From Klebsiella pneumoniae (GTDB taxonomy: Bacteria; Myxococcota_A; UBA796; SXON01): 60,822 nt of DNA. A program made the translations under genes and the position numbers. Where the stretch lies: contig CAMAWH010000030.1 in the NCBI GenBank assembly GCA_945861635.1, positions 1 through 60,822 of the forward strand, written 5' to 3'. The notes below the pieces were generated by a model. It saw nothing but the letters and a program-made list of their open reading frames with translations, was not told the DNA's origin and ran no database searches. Positions 17,695 to 25,500 of the stretch are shown here, piece after piece (the stretch's first letter is position 1; every line of letters begins with the position of its first letter).

Positions 17695-18102
17695 ATGCTC
17701 GACACCCTCCATCTCTCCCGCATCGTACACGGACAACTTGGCCTTGCGACGGCAATCGCGCTCATTCACCCCGTGCTGGTCCTCCGAAAGCATGATGGGA
17801 GGTGGGCGTGCGGACTTGCATGCGCGCTTTCCCTCACGACGATCGGGGTCGGGTGGGCGCTGTATCCGGGCTACCGATCCGGGGAGAAGGCCGCGCTGTG
17901 GCAACAGGCCCCACGCATCGCCGCGTTGTTCGAGACAAAGGAACATCTCGCGTTCTATGTGGGTATTCTCGCCATTTCGGGATGGGCGCTGGCGCGTGCG
18001 GGGGCGCGGCCCCAAGCGCGCGCATGTTTCGGCGTCGCGAGTGGTTTGGCGCTGGTCGTCGGAATCATCGGGGCGATCGTGGCGAGTACGGCCACGCACT
18101 GA
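17695..18102 (+). CDS. Four-helix membrane protein, unknown
   Basis: 135 residues from ATG 17695. Four hydrophobic segments are visible: GLATAIALIHPVLVL, WACGLACALSLTTIGVGWAL, HLAFYVGILAISGWALA and FGVASGLALVVGIIGAIVAS. Histidines in or next to these segments (HLSRIVHG, ALIHP, KEHLAFY) could ligate heme, as in small b-type membrane cytochromes, but I cannot name a family. It is divergent from the 2Fe-2S ferredoxin with about 25 bp between starts, which fits an electron-transfer role. It converges on the rhomboid gene. Confidence 0.6.
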   Translation: MLDTLHLSRIVHGQLGLATAIALIHPVLVLRKHDGRWACGLACALSLTTIGVGWALYPGYRSGEKAALWQQAPRIAALFETKEHLAFYVGILAISGWALARAGARPQARACFGVASGLALVVGIIGAIVASTATH

Positions 18103-18107
18103 CCCAC

Positions 18108-18905
18108 CTACCCGTGCAGACTCAACGCGATGCCGAGCGGCACGACCATTGCGATGCCGAACGCGGCCACCGTGATCATCGCCTGCGCCATCGACGACCC
18201 TTCGCCGTGGTCCGTCACCCGATTCGCCAGTACCAAGCCGCAGATCGCTCCCGTGATGAGCCCGCCGACGTGGCCAAGTTGGTCGATCATCGGCAGCGCG
18301 GCGCCGATGATCAAGTTCAGCAGGATCCACGGCCAGAGCCGCTTTCCGAAGATCTCCCGGATCGGCGGGGGGAGATCCCGCCGTGTACGCCAACCGAAGA
18401 CGACGAGCGCGCCCATGATGCCGAACACGCCGCCGCTGGCGCCGATGGACAGCGGCGAATTCCCGAGCTGCGAGAGCATGGATCCGCCGATGACGCTGAC
18501 GAGAAAGAGCAGGAGCAACCGGGCTCGTCCGAATACGGCCTCCGCCAGGCGGCCCAAACCCCAGAACGCCAACCCGTTGAAGAAGATGTGGGACGGGTCG
18601 GCGTGAAGGAAACCCGCCGTCACGAGTCGCCAGACCTGCCCGTGCCAGACCAGCACGCGGCTGCGCCCCCCGAACAACGTGAGCATCTCCGTGGATCGCT
18701 CGCCAAAGATCACTCCCCACGCATCGGCTTGCCCGGCCAAATAATCGCCGACGCCGGTGGCAAGGTGCAGGGCGAGAAAGGAGGTCAAAAGGCCAAGCGT
18801 TACCAGCGGCGGATTGTCATAATAGAAGGCGAAGCGTCGCAAGCCACGCTGCCACTGCTTGAGGCGGTGCACGTCCTCGGGCGGAAGATCGATGAATGTG
18901 CTCAC
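18108..18905 (-). CDS. Rhomboid family intramembrane serine protease
   Basis: 265 residues with about six membrane helices. The catalytic marks of rhomboids are clear: the GASGGVFGIMGAL serine motif near residue 165, and LGHVGGLITGAICG with the catalytic His near residue 215. Upstream are the VWRLVTAGFLHADPSHIFFNGLAFWGLG loop and helix (family W-R, H-x-x-x-H/N). It cuts membrane-embedded substrates; target unknown, though a genome rich in sorted surface proteins makes a maturation role conceivable. Its GTG start (18905) overlaps the stop of the preceding gene by four bases (GTGA), so it is translationally coupled. It is the last gene of the dap-led minus-strand run. Confidence 0.9.
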   Translation of the reverse strand: MSTFIDLPPEDVHRLKQWQRGLRRFAFYYDNPPLVTLGLLTSFLALHLATGVGDYLAGQADAWGVIFGERSTEMLTLFGGRSRVLVWHGQVWRLVTAGFLHADPSHIFFNGLAFWGLGRLAEAVFGRARLLLLFLVSVIGGSMLSQLGNSPLSIGASGGVFGIMGALVVFGWRTRRDLPPPIREIFGKRLWPWILLNLIIGAALPMIDQLGHVGGLITGAICGLVLANRVTDHGEGSSMAQAMITVAAFGIAMVVPLGIALSLHG

Positions 18906-20449
18906 GGCGACCCAACCCGGTAGATCGACGCCGATTCCAACGGGCCCCCATTGAGGCTGAAGGGAAGGGGTCCGAGCGTTTCCGCATAGAGTCCGACGCC
19001 GTGATCGATATCCACGACCCGAACGGCAAAGGCATCACGACTGTCAACCTTCTGCATGGGAACGAGGCGGCTCCTATCCACATCCCCCGGGGATGCGTCA
19101 CTGGCGATGGCGACAATCGTGCCGGTAGCCAGCACCTCGTCGGGGTCGAAACGCGTCCAACCCGCCCGCTCCATCGCATGGCGGAAGCTCCATTCTCCCG
19201 CAAATCGCCCCGGGGCGTGCCCCTCCGCTTCCATCGCCGCAGCCACCCGAGCGCCCACCTCCGCGCCCGCGCCCGCGTAGCGGTAGTCCGCGATGGCCAG
19301 CAGCAGCGCGACCGCTCCGGCAAAGGCGCTCGTGGCCCGCAAAATCGCCTTTCCACCCTCCATGTCCTCCGCCGCACGGGCGATGAGGATGGCCGCCGGA
19401 ACACTGGCGGGCAGCAGGTACCGGGCGGATGCATAGTTGTGGCCGAGCACGACACCGATCACGATGGCAAGGAACCAGCCGCCGAGCAGGAGCGCATCAT
19501 CACGATCCCCCTTGCGACGACGCGCGGCAGGGGAGACCACCGCAAGACAAGCGCGCAGGACGAGCACGGAGCCGAGGCTCGCGCACGTCAGGAGGAGGGC
19601 GGCGCCGGTGCCATCGAGCGGCTCCGGGCGCACCGCTGCGAGCGAGCCAAGCGCGACAAGAACGCCGCATGCAAACAGTATCGCATGCGTGCGAAGCAAG
19701 ACCAGCGACACGGGAAGGAGGGCGGCGCGCGCGAGCACCCCCAGCCAACGTCCGCCCGCCTCCCCATGCGCGATCTCGCCTCGCCCCGCCCAGACGGCCA
19801 CCGGATGCCACTGCCCATACGTGGCGAACAAACAGCCTTCTACCGCAAGAATGGGCGCAGCGACGGCCAACACGAACGACCATCGCCACCCGCGCCGCAG
19901 CATGTGAACGAGCAAAACGGGAAACACGACGGCCGCCGTATACTTCACTTCAACCGCAAGTCCAAGCGCGAGTCCGGCGGTTGGAAACCAGCGTTCATCC
20001 TCAAATCCCTCACGGTACGCCGCGATGCCGGCAGTCAGCAGGGCCGCCATGGGCAGGTCGATTTCAAGCGTGTCGTGGAGCCCAAGGATGACGGTGGACG
20101 ACGTGATCCACGCCACCTCCGCGAGGTCGGGATGGTTGCACATGCGATGGGCAAGTCGCGACGCACCCCACGCGAAGAGCGCAACAAACGGCAGCCCGCT
20201 TAGAAGGCGAACAACCGCAGTATGCTCACCAAACGTGGAGAAGAGCCACATCCACCAGAAGTAGAGTGGCGGGTGGGCGTAGGCGTACGTGGACGACCCC
20301 TGCCAAACGCGGTGCCAGTCGTACGGGTGCGCGGGGTCGAGGTGGGCGCCGATCCAGAGGTAGCTCTCCTCGTCAATCGCCGGGGACTTTCCGAGAAAGG
20401 GAAGACAGACGCCGATAGCCGCCCACACGAGCCATGGAATCTGCTTCAC
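18902..20449 (-). CDS. Membrane glycosyltransferase-like protein (PMT/ArnT type)
   Basis: 515 residues from GTG 20449 (VKQIPWLVWAAIGVCLPFLGKSPAIDEESYLWIGAHL), ten bases after the dapE-like stop. An early acidic loop (AIDEESY), a second loop 'YAYAHPPLYFWWMWLF' and DTLEIDLPMA are the marks of GT39/GT83-like polyprenyl-phosphate-sugar glycosyltransferases. About ten further hydrophobic helices and a C-terminal periplasmic domain follow. It would transfer a lipid-linked sugar to a lipid or protein in the periplasm; acceptor unknown. An upstream ATG (20542) would overlap dapE by over 80 bp and add an Arg-rich, non-membrane leader, so it is unlikely. It is coupled to the rhomboid gene by GTGA. Confidence 0.8.
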   Translation of the reverse strand: MKQIPWLVWAAIGVCLPFLGKSPAIDEESYLWIGAHLDPAHPYDWHRVWQGSSTYAYAHPPLYFWWMWLFSTFGEHTAVVRLLSGLPFVALFAWGASRLAHRMCNHPDLAEVAWITSSTVILGLHDTLEIDLPMAALLTAGIAAYREGFEDERWFPTAGLALGLAVEVKYTAAVVFPVLLVHMLRRGWRWSFVLAVAAPILAVEGCLFATYGQWHPVAVWAGRGEIAHGEAGGRWLGVLARAALLPVSLVLLRTHAILFACGVLVALGSLAAVRPEPLDGTGAALLLTCASLGSVLVLRACLAVVSPAARRRKGDRDDALLLGGWFLAIVIGVVLGHNYASARYLLPASVPAAILIARAAEDMEGGKAILRATSAFAGAVALLLAIADYRYAGAGAEVGARVAAAMEAEGHAPGRFAGEWSFRHAMERAGWTRFDPDEVLATGTIVAIASDASPGDVDRSRLVPMQKVDSRDAFAVRVVDIDHGVGLYAETLGPLPFSLNGGPLESASIYRVGSP

Positions 20450-20459
20450 GGGCGCGGCG

Positions 20460-21557
20460 TCACGAGGGCGGCGTCCGGACCAGCGGCCCAGCGGCACCAG
20501 ACGGCGCGAAGAAGCGTGCGAACTGCGCGTGGCTCTCCGCAATCAGCGCGATGGATGCGTGCTCCGCCGCCTGATGGGCCTGCGCTGCGTGGCCAGGTCC
20601 GAGGTTCACCGCGTCGATTCCGAGCGAGGTCAGCCGCGCCACGTCGGTCCACGCTTGTTTCGCCGCGATGGCGTTGCCGTTGACGGCCAGAAATCGTCGT
20701 AAGTGAATATTGTCCGATACGACTCGCCCGGCAGGCGCGTGCTCGCTGATTTCAACCTCCGCATCGCCGCATACTTCCCGAAGCAGGGCCTCCGCCTCCG
20801 CCGGCGTCCGAGCCGGCGCGTAGCGCAGATTCAGGTTCAGCTCGAAGCGATCGGGAACCACATTCCGCGTCGCTCCCCCTTTTGCGAGCGTGGCAGATAG
20901 CACCTCACGGAACAGGTGACCTGCGCAATACACGTCGTTGGGCGGACGCTCGGCGAGGTGGGCCAGAAGCGGCGCCGCCTTGTGGATGGCGTTTTCACCC
21001 TGCCACGGGCGGGCGGAATGCGCGGCGCGGCCACGGAACGTCACACTTGCGTGCAGCGTGCCCATGCAGCCCACCTGGACGACGTTGTCTGACGGTTCCA
21101 GGCAGAACGCGAGCGCGGCGCCCGACAGCCACGGTACACCGTCCAGAACGGGCGCAAGCCCGCTGTTCGCCCACGGACCCTCCTCACGGTCGTAGAAAAC
21201 GTAGCCGACGTCGTAGGGCGCGTTCGTGGGGCGAGGCTCACCGGCCAGCGCGAGCATCACCGCAAGCCCCCCCTTCATGTCACTGGCGCCGAGGCCGACC
21301 AGCCGATCCCCATCGATATGCGGCGTCGGATCACCAGTTTTCGGGGGGACGGTATCGGTGTGCCCCACGAGCAGCACCAACGGGACGCCGGCACGTGCCG
21401 GCGCACGCGCAATGACGCTTTCTCCAACACGCTCGACGGCAAGATCGGTACGAGAAAGCCACCGTTCGATGAAATCGGCGCACGCCGCCTCGTTTCCAGT
21501 GACGCTGGGGATGCGGCACAGGTCCAGCGCGAGCGACCCGAGCTCAGACGGGGACAT
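20460..21557 (-). CDS. dapE: Succinyl-diaminopimelate desuccinylase-like M20 peptidase
   Basis: 365 residues. It has the M20 dinuclear-zinc pattern: LVGHTDTVPP with the first His/Asp near residue 65, GLGASDMKGGLAVML with the bridging Asp near 92, YDREEGPWANSG with the Glu pair near 125, a dimerisation region with GRAAHSARPWQGENAI, and GPGHAAQAHQAAEH with the last His. DapE removes succinate from N-succinyl-LL-diaminopimelate in lysine and peptidoglycan synthesis. Placement straight after dapC and dapD supports this over other M20 specificities. ATG 21557 overlaps the dapD end by 14 bp; a TTG three bases upstream is also possible. Confidence 0.9.
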   Translation of the reverse strand: MSPSELGSLALDLCRIPSVTGNEAACADFIERWLSRTDLAVERVGESVIARAPARAGVPLVLLVGHTDTVPPKTGDPTPHIDGDRLVGLGASDMKGGLAVMLALAGEPRPTNAPYDVGYVFYDREEGPWANSGLAPVLDGVPWLSGAALAFCLEPSDNVVQVGCMGTLHASVTFRGRAAHSARPWQGENAIHKAAPLLAHLAERPPNDVYCAGHLFREVLSATLAKGGATRNVVPDRFELNLNLRYAPARTPAEAEALLREVCGDAEVEISEHAPAGRVVSDNIHLRRFLAVNGNAIAAKQAWTDVARLTSLGIDAVNLGPGHAAQAHQAAEHASIALIAESHAQFARFFAPSGAAGPLVRTPPS

Positions 21558-22329
21558 CAAACTCGCGAAGCGCCGCGTTCAGCGTCGTCTTCTTGTCGGT
21601 GGATGCCTGCCGCCGACCGATGATCAGCGCGCACGGCATGCCGTATTCGCCGGCCGGAAACTTCTTAGGGCGAACGCCGGGAACGACGACGGATCGGGCG
21701 GGAACGCGCCCGGTGTAGCGAACTTCTTCCGGGCCCGAGACGTCGAGGATCGGCGTCGATGCTGTCAGGACGACGTTGGCGCCGAGCACCGCCTCCTCCT
21801 CGACCAGCACGCCCTCTACGACGATGCAACGGCTGCCGATGAAGGCGCCATCTTCAATGATGACGGGGCGAGCGCCCGGCGGCTCCAGCACGCCGCCAAT
21901 CCCGACGCCGCCCGACAAGTGAACGTTGCGGCCAATTTGCGCGCAGCTCCCGACCGTGGCCCAGGTGTCCACCATCGTGCCGGCGCCGACGCGGGCGCCG
22001 ATATTCACGAATGCGGGCATCACGATGGCGCCGGGCTCGACGAACGCGCCCCGCCTTACGACGCCCGGCGGGACGACGCGAATTCCGGCCGCCGCAAGAT
22101 CCTGCTTCGACGGCACCTTGTCGTGGAATTCCATCGGCCCGGCGTGCGTCGTTTCGTTTTTCGACTGGCGGAAGTACTGGAGGATGGCCGCCATGATCCA
22201 TGCGTGCACGATCCAGACGCCATCAATCTTTTCCGCCACACGGAGCGCGCCGCGGTCGAGGCGCGAAATGACCTCCGCGATAGCGGCCGGGTCACCGGAT
22301 TGGGCTCGTGCTTCCAACTCGTCCGGCAT
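21544..22329 (-). CDS. dapD: Tetrahydrodipicolinate N-succinyltransferase (DapD)
   Basis: 261 residues from ATG 22329, near the length of proteobacterial DapD. It adds succinyl from succinyl-CoA to tetrahydrodipicolinate. An N-terminal helical domain (WIVHAWIMAAILQYFR) is followed by left-handed beta-helix hexapeptides: VVPPGVVRRGAFVEPGAIVMPAFVNIGARVGAGTMVDTWATVGSCAQIGRNVHLSGGVGIGGVLEP. These include the DapD signatures 'PAFVNIGA' and 'LSGGVGIGGVLEP'. Then come IIEDGAFIGSRCIVVEGV and VVPGVRPK. It sits 12 bp after dapC and overlaps dapE. Confidence 0.95.
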   Translation of the reverse strand: MPDELEARAQSGDPAAIAEVISRLDRGALRVAEKIDGVWIVHAWIMAAILQYFRQSKNETTHAGPMEFHDKVPSKQDLAAAGIRVVPPGVVRRGAFVEPGAIVMPAFVNIGARVGAGTMVDTWATVGSCAQIGRNVHLSGGVGIGGVLEPPGARPVIIEDGAFIGSRCIVVEGVLVEEEAVLGANVVLTASTPILDVSGPEEVRYTGRVPARSVVVPGVRPKKFPAGEYGMPCALIIGRRQASTDKKTTLNAALREFDVPV

Positions 22330-22341
22330 TCGGCGCCTCGT

Positions 22342-23487
22342 CTACAACAGCGTGCGCCACGCTCCTATCGCGGCGCGGCAGGCGTCGGGGTCGGGCACCA
22401 GCGCAAGCCGGACGAAATCGCTGCCGGCATCCGTCACCGCGAACGCGGAGCCGGGATTCGCCACGATTCCGGCGGAGAGCAGGTGGAGCGCGTAGGATTG
22501 GTCGGTGTGACCGTCAGGCACGCGCACCCAGAGGTAGAACGCAGCCTCACTCCCGACGATCTCCAGCCCGGCCTCCCGCAGAAATTCCATGAGAATTGCG
22601 CGTTTTTCCTGAAAAAGCAGCCGACGCTCCTCTCCGTGGGCATCGTCCTGCCACGCAAGCGTTGCGGCGGCGTTCACGAAATCCTGCGGTGCAAGGCCGG
22701 GGTTGACCCGTAGCGCGCGGATCTCCCGCATCACCGCCGGATCCCCGGCGATCATCCCCGTTCGATAGCCCGTCATGCCGGAGCGTTTCGACAGGCTGAA
22801 GATGGCAACCACCCCCTCCGTCGCGACTTGCAGGATGGACGGCGGCGGACGGTCGAACCACACGTCCGAATAGCACTCATCGCTGGCGAGGAGGATGTCG
22901 TGCTCTCGGCAAACCTCCCAGGTTCGCCGAAGATCATCGAGCGATAGCACCGTGCCGCAGGGGTTGTGGGGAGAGTTGATCCACAAGAGGCGCGTGCGTG
23001 CGAGCACCTCACGCGGCAATTCCCACGCGCGCTGAACAAAATCGCCGCTCAATCGCTGCGGAATCGGCTCTCCCCCGGCCAATACCGCGCCCCGATAGTA
23101 GACGGAATAGCCGGGGTCGGGGAACACCACGCCGCGGTCGGCCGCGTGCGGATCGACGACGAGCAACGGAAGGTGGAAGATCGCTTCCTTGCTTCCCGAG
23201 GTCGGTAGCACCTGCGTTGCGGGGTCCAGCGTTACGCCAAGGCGTCGCGACGCCCACCCCGTGAACGCCGTGCGCACGCCGACATCCCCGAGCACCGTCG
23301 GGTAGCGGCAGTTGTCGGGAACGGCGCTCAGCATGCGCTCGCGAATGAAGGCCGGCGTGGGCTCGATCGGATCGCCCGTACCGAAGTCGTAGACGGTTTT
23401 CCCTGCCGCGAGCAGCTCGCCCTTGAGTCGGTCCAGCACGACCGTCGGATAGTCGGGGAGGGCGGCGAGGGCCGGGTTGCGTCTCAC
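22342..23487 (-). CDS. dapC: PLP aminotransferase, N-succinyl-diaminopimelate aminotransferase (DapC-type)
   Basis: 381 residues from GTG 23487. A fold-type I class I/II aminotransferase: TSGSKEAIFHLPL near residue 95 (cofactor phosphate loop), INSPHNPCGTVL near 170 (the Asn/Pro motif), ASDECYSDVWF near 205 (the PLP-N Asp) and SLSKRSGMTGYRTGMI near 235 with the lysine that forms the Schiff base. The C-terminal small domain contains FYLWVRVPDG. With dapD and dapE directly downstream it should convert N-succinyl-2-amino-6-oxopimelate to N-succinyl-diaminopimelate. Its first 14 bases are one unit of a tandem repeat that continues upstream (23474-23584), so its initiation region is unusual. Confidence 0.9.
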   Translation of the reverse strand: MRRNPALAALPDYPTVVLDRLKGELLAAGKTVYDFGTGDPIEPTPAFIRERMLSAVPDNCRYPTVLGDVGVRTAFTGWASRRLGVTLDPATQVLPTSGSKEAIFHLPLLVVDPHAADRGVVFPDPGYSVYYRGAVLAGGEPIPQRLSGDFVQRAWELPREVLARTRLLWINSPHNPCGTVLSLDDLRRTWEVCREHDILLASDECYSDVWFDRPPPSILQVATEGVVAIFSLSKRSGMTGYRTGMIAGDPAVMREIRALRVNPGLAPQDFVNAAATLAWQDDAHGEERRLLFQEKRAILMEFLREAGLEIVGSEAAFYLWVRVPDGHTDQSYALHLLSAGIVANPGSAFAVTDAGSDFVRLALVPDPDACRAAIGAWRTLL

Positions 23488-23584
23488 GGGTTGCGTCTCA
23501 CGGGGTGCGTCTCACGGGGTGCGTCTCACGGGGTGCGTCTCACGGGGTGCAACTCACGGGGTGCATCTCTCGGGGGTGGCTCAC
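23474..23584 (-). repeat. 14-bp tandem repeat over the dapC start, forming coupled mini-ORFs
   Basis: On the minus strand the unit is GTGAGACGCACCCC (last two copies GTGAGACGCAACCC). Units are 23474-23487, 23488-23501, 23502-23515, 23516-23529, 23530-23543 and 23544-23557; then a diverged 14-mer and a 13-mer to 23584. The first unit is the dapC start itself. In each upstream unit GTG opens a five-codon frame (M-R-R-T-P-stop) whose TGA overlaps the next GTG as GTGA. Array length may vary by slippage. Confidence 0.85.
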
Positions 23585-23763
23585 GGGGCGTCGTGCGGGG
23601 CAGGTACCGGGAGTATCGCGGGCGGGCGAAATCGGCGCGGCGGATGGGTGCGGGAAGCAGCCAGCGCTACGGAACGGCGGACGTGAGCAGGCCCGCCAAC
23701 GCCAGCACCGCCAACGCCAGCGCCGTCGTAACCGTGCAAACGTTCGTACCCCTTCGAGTGAGA

Positions 23764-23821
23764 GAATTCCTTCCATTCGCGACCACATGGGCATCCAAGT
23801 GCCCGTGAATGGAACGAATTC
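23764..23821. repeat. Long two-part hairpin
   Basis: Outer arms GAATTCCTTCCATTCGC (23764-23780) and GTGAATGGAACGAATTC (23805-23821) match at 15 of 17 positions. An inner GGGCA (23789-23793) pairs with TGCCC (23800-23804). No T run follows. TTCCATTC recurs just downstream at 23822. It lies in a gene-poor stretch (23585-23881) in which I see no gene. It could be the end of a lost mobile element. Confidence 0.5.
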
Positions 23822-23881
23822 TTCCATTCAGGCTGAGGGGTCCGACCGCAACCGGCTTCACCGCGCGCGTACGCCCCCTCG

Positions 23882-24031
23882 GCCACCCGCGCGATGCACG
23901 AGGCCGTGCGCGATCTCCGCCTGGATCGACTGGACGTCATCCACTCCGGCGACGCGACGTGGACGCTCAACCCCACAATGCGTGCGGTGGGCATCACCCG
24001 GCTGCCGGAGGATGTGCCTCGGCCGAGTTGA
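23882..24031 (+). pseudogene. Possible C-terminal remnant of an ATP-binding protein
   Basis: The frame reads ATRAMHEAVRDLRLDRLDVIHSGDATWTLNPTMRAVGITRLPEDV, ending at TGA 24031. It resembles, from memory, the extreme C termini of AAA/DUF4143-type ATPases ('L.V.HAG...Y.L...VRA..L..L..D'). No ATPase core precedes it. It is only a fragment and the family call is weak. Confidence 0.3.
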
Positions 24032-24127
24032 TCCGTCGCAACCTCACACCTCCTTCCTCCCCGCCGCCCGGTTGATGACGCGGCCGCGTTTGTTTTTCTG
24101 GGCTCAGCAACAGGAGTATCGACGAGT

Positions 24128-24383
24128 GTGTCCACCACCTTGACGGAGGGCACGTGGGAGGTTGACGTTGGCGCCTCCGTATCCGGGGCCGGGGACCTCA
24201 ATGGGGATGGGTACGCCGGCGTCGTCGTCGACGCACCCGACGGCTACCGCCGCGCCGCGAACCCACGGCGTCGCCTGCGGTTGCGCTGCGCGGGAGCCCC
24301 GTGCCGGGTTCCTGCTTCTCCTTCTCGCGCTGCTTGGCTGGCGCCGACGCGGCGTTCGCGAGGCCTACCCCCCGCCTGGGTAG
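24128..24383 (+). pseudogene. Frameshifted end of an FG-GAP protein with MYXO-CTERM tail
   Basis: One frame gives 'VSTTLTEGTWEVDVGASVSGAGDLNGDGYAGVVVDAPDGY', a single FG-GAP/VCBS unit with a Ca-binding D-x-N-x-D-G loop. A second frame then gives GVACGCAAREPRAGFLLLLLALLGWRRRG and stops at 24383. That tail (Gly-Cys, hydrophobic span, Arg cluster) is a good MYXO-CTERM signal. The repeat and the tail are in different frames and nothing precedes the unit, so this is the broken 3' end of a larger surface protein gene. Confidence 0.6.
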
Positions 24384-25069
24384 GTGTCGGTAGACACGCC
24401 CACGATCATGGTCGCTGCGGCGTGGGCGTCTCCGAGAGTGTGCCCGTTGCGGATGGCGAAGACTGCGTGGGTGACCCTGGCGCCGGCGTGGCTCAATCCC
24501 GAGTACACCCAGCACTGGCCGTAGGACATCCGCCCCGGGTCGCCGTTGTTGTAGTCCGTCCACCCCGACGCATGACCGCGGATGCGCAGGTCCATTCCGT
24601 CCAGCCCGTCCGCCGCGCCTTTGCCCGTCGCGGTGAGCAGGACGGTGTCGCCGACCTCCGGCAGCGAGAACCAGGCGTCCTTCGCCTGCTCCTTGGACTC
24701 GAGCGCGCTGCACATCACCCCACGGAAGCTGGAAGGGAAGGTTGCGTAGGGCAGGAATCCGACCGTGCCGGCGTCGGTGTTGAAGGCGAGCAATTTTTCT
24801 GATCCGTCCGTGTCGTCGAAGATGATCGAGTCCAGTGGCGACGTCGTGCTGTCGTACCCCATGAAGTACGTCGTGTCGGCGCACTTGGTGGACTTTGCGC
24901 AGTCGTTGTCCACGACCACCTCCAGGCCCTCCTCGGAGCCGTTGAACCCGGCCGTTAAGCCGGTGGCCTGCCCGGTCGCCAAGTCGCGCGGGGCCTCGAT
25001 GATTCCCAGCGTTGCCGCCATGGCGAAAAGCAGTTCGAGGCCGGTGGTTCCGCGACGGGAAGCGAACAT
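24365..25069 (-). CDS. Prepilin-like exported protein
   Basis: 234 residues from ATG 25069. The start MFASRRGTTGLELLFAMAATLGII looks like a type IV prepilin leader: basic residues, Gly cleavage point, then Glu at +5 and a ~18-residue hydrophobic helix, although residue +1 is Thr rather than Phe. The mature part has two Cys early (DNDCAKSTKCAD), a Cys in FRGVMCSAL and one in YGQCWVYSG, and ends NGHTLGDAHAAATMIVGVSTDTYPGGG. No pilus genes are adjacent. A longer start (25171) adds polar residues before the leader and is unlikely. It could be a minor pilin, a pseudopilin or just an exported protein. Confidence 0.6.
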   Translation of the reverse strand: MFASRRGTTGLELLFAMAATLGIIEAPRDLATGQATGLTAGFNGSEEGLEVVVDNDCAKSTKCADTTYFMGYDSTTSPLDSIIFDDTDGSEKLLAFNTDAGTVGFLPYATFPSSFRGVMCSALESKEQAKDAWFSLPEVGDTVLLTATGKGAADGLDGMDLRIRGHASGWTDYNNGDPGRMSYGQCWVYSGLSHAGARVTHAVFAIRNGHTLGDAHAAATMIVGVSTDTYPGGG

Positions 25070-25139
25070 GGGAACTCCGGTGTGGATCCGCGAACGAGCC
25101 GTCTCGTCCGCGGGGCGCGTCTCTACCACACATTCCCCG

Positions 25140-25356
25140 GATTCGCGATTGTTCTTCGCCGTTCTCGCCATCGCCGATCACCGGTCACTGCGTGGGAAAT
25201 CGCGACGAAGTACCGGATCGGGGTTGCTCCCGGGTACGCATCGGCCCCCATTCGATCGGATGTCGATCGCACAGGCCATCACCGAAAACATTCCTTTGCT
25301 GAGCAACGACACGCTGTTCGAGAACTTCGGCGTACGGCGGATCTGGCAGGCATACG
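25140..25356 (+). pseudogene. Remnant of a VapC-like PIN-domain toxin gene
   Basis: Two frames hold PIN-domain pieces in the right order. SPVTAWEIATKYRIG (25175-25220) matches the central 'S..SAWEIA.K...G' motif. PFDRMSIAQAITENIPLLSNDTLFENFGVRRIW (25248-25346) matches the C-terminal 'PFDR.L.AQA......L.T.D..F..YGV..+W' motif carrying catalytic Asp residues. The N-terminal first Asp and the stretch between the motifs are missing and the frame changes, so it is dead. No VapB-like partner is seen in 25070-25500. Confidence 0.65.
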
Positions 25357-25500
25357 TTCGCCCCCTCCCGCGTGGCTGCGCCCGGCAGCCCAGTGCTCGC
25401 CAGCCCTGCGCTCGTCACGCTCTCGGGTCCTCGCGCGGTTTCGTCGCCGTTCGGCGGCCCACGACAAGGGAGGGAGCGCAGCACATGCGTATAGCGCTCC

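Noticed and set aside
18896..20203. 435-codon plus-strand ORF
   Set aside because: Antisense to the membrane glycosyltransferase-like gene, whose helices and GTGA coupling are convincing.
21226..22713. 495-codon plus-strand ORF
   Set aside because: Antisense to dapC, dapD and dapE.
23474..23584. CRISPR-like array
   Set aside because: Units are 14 bp, contiguous and without spacers, so it is a simple tandem repeat.
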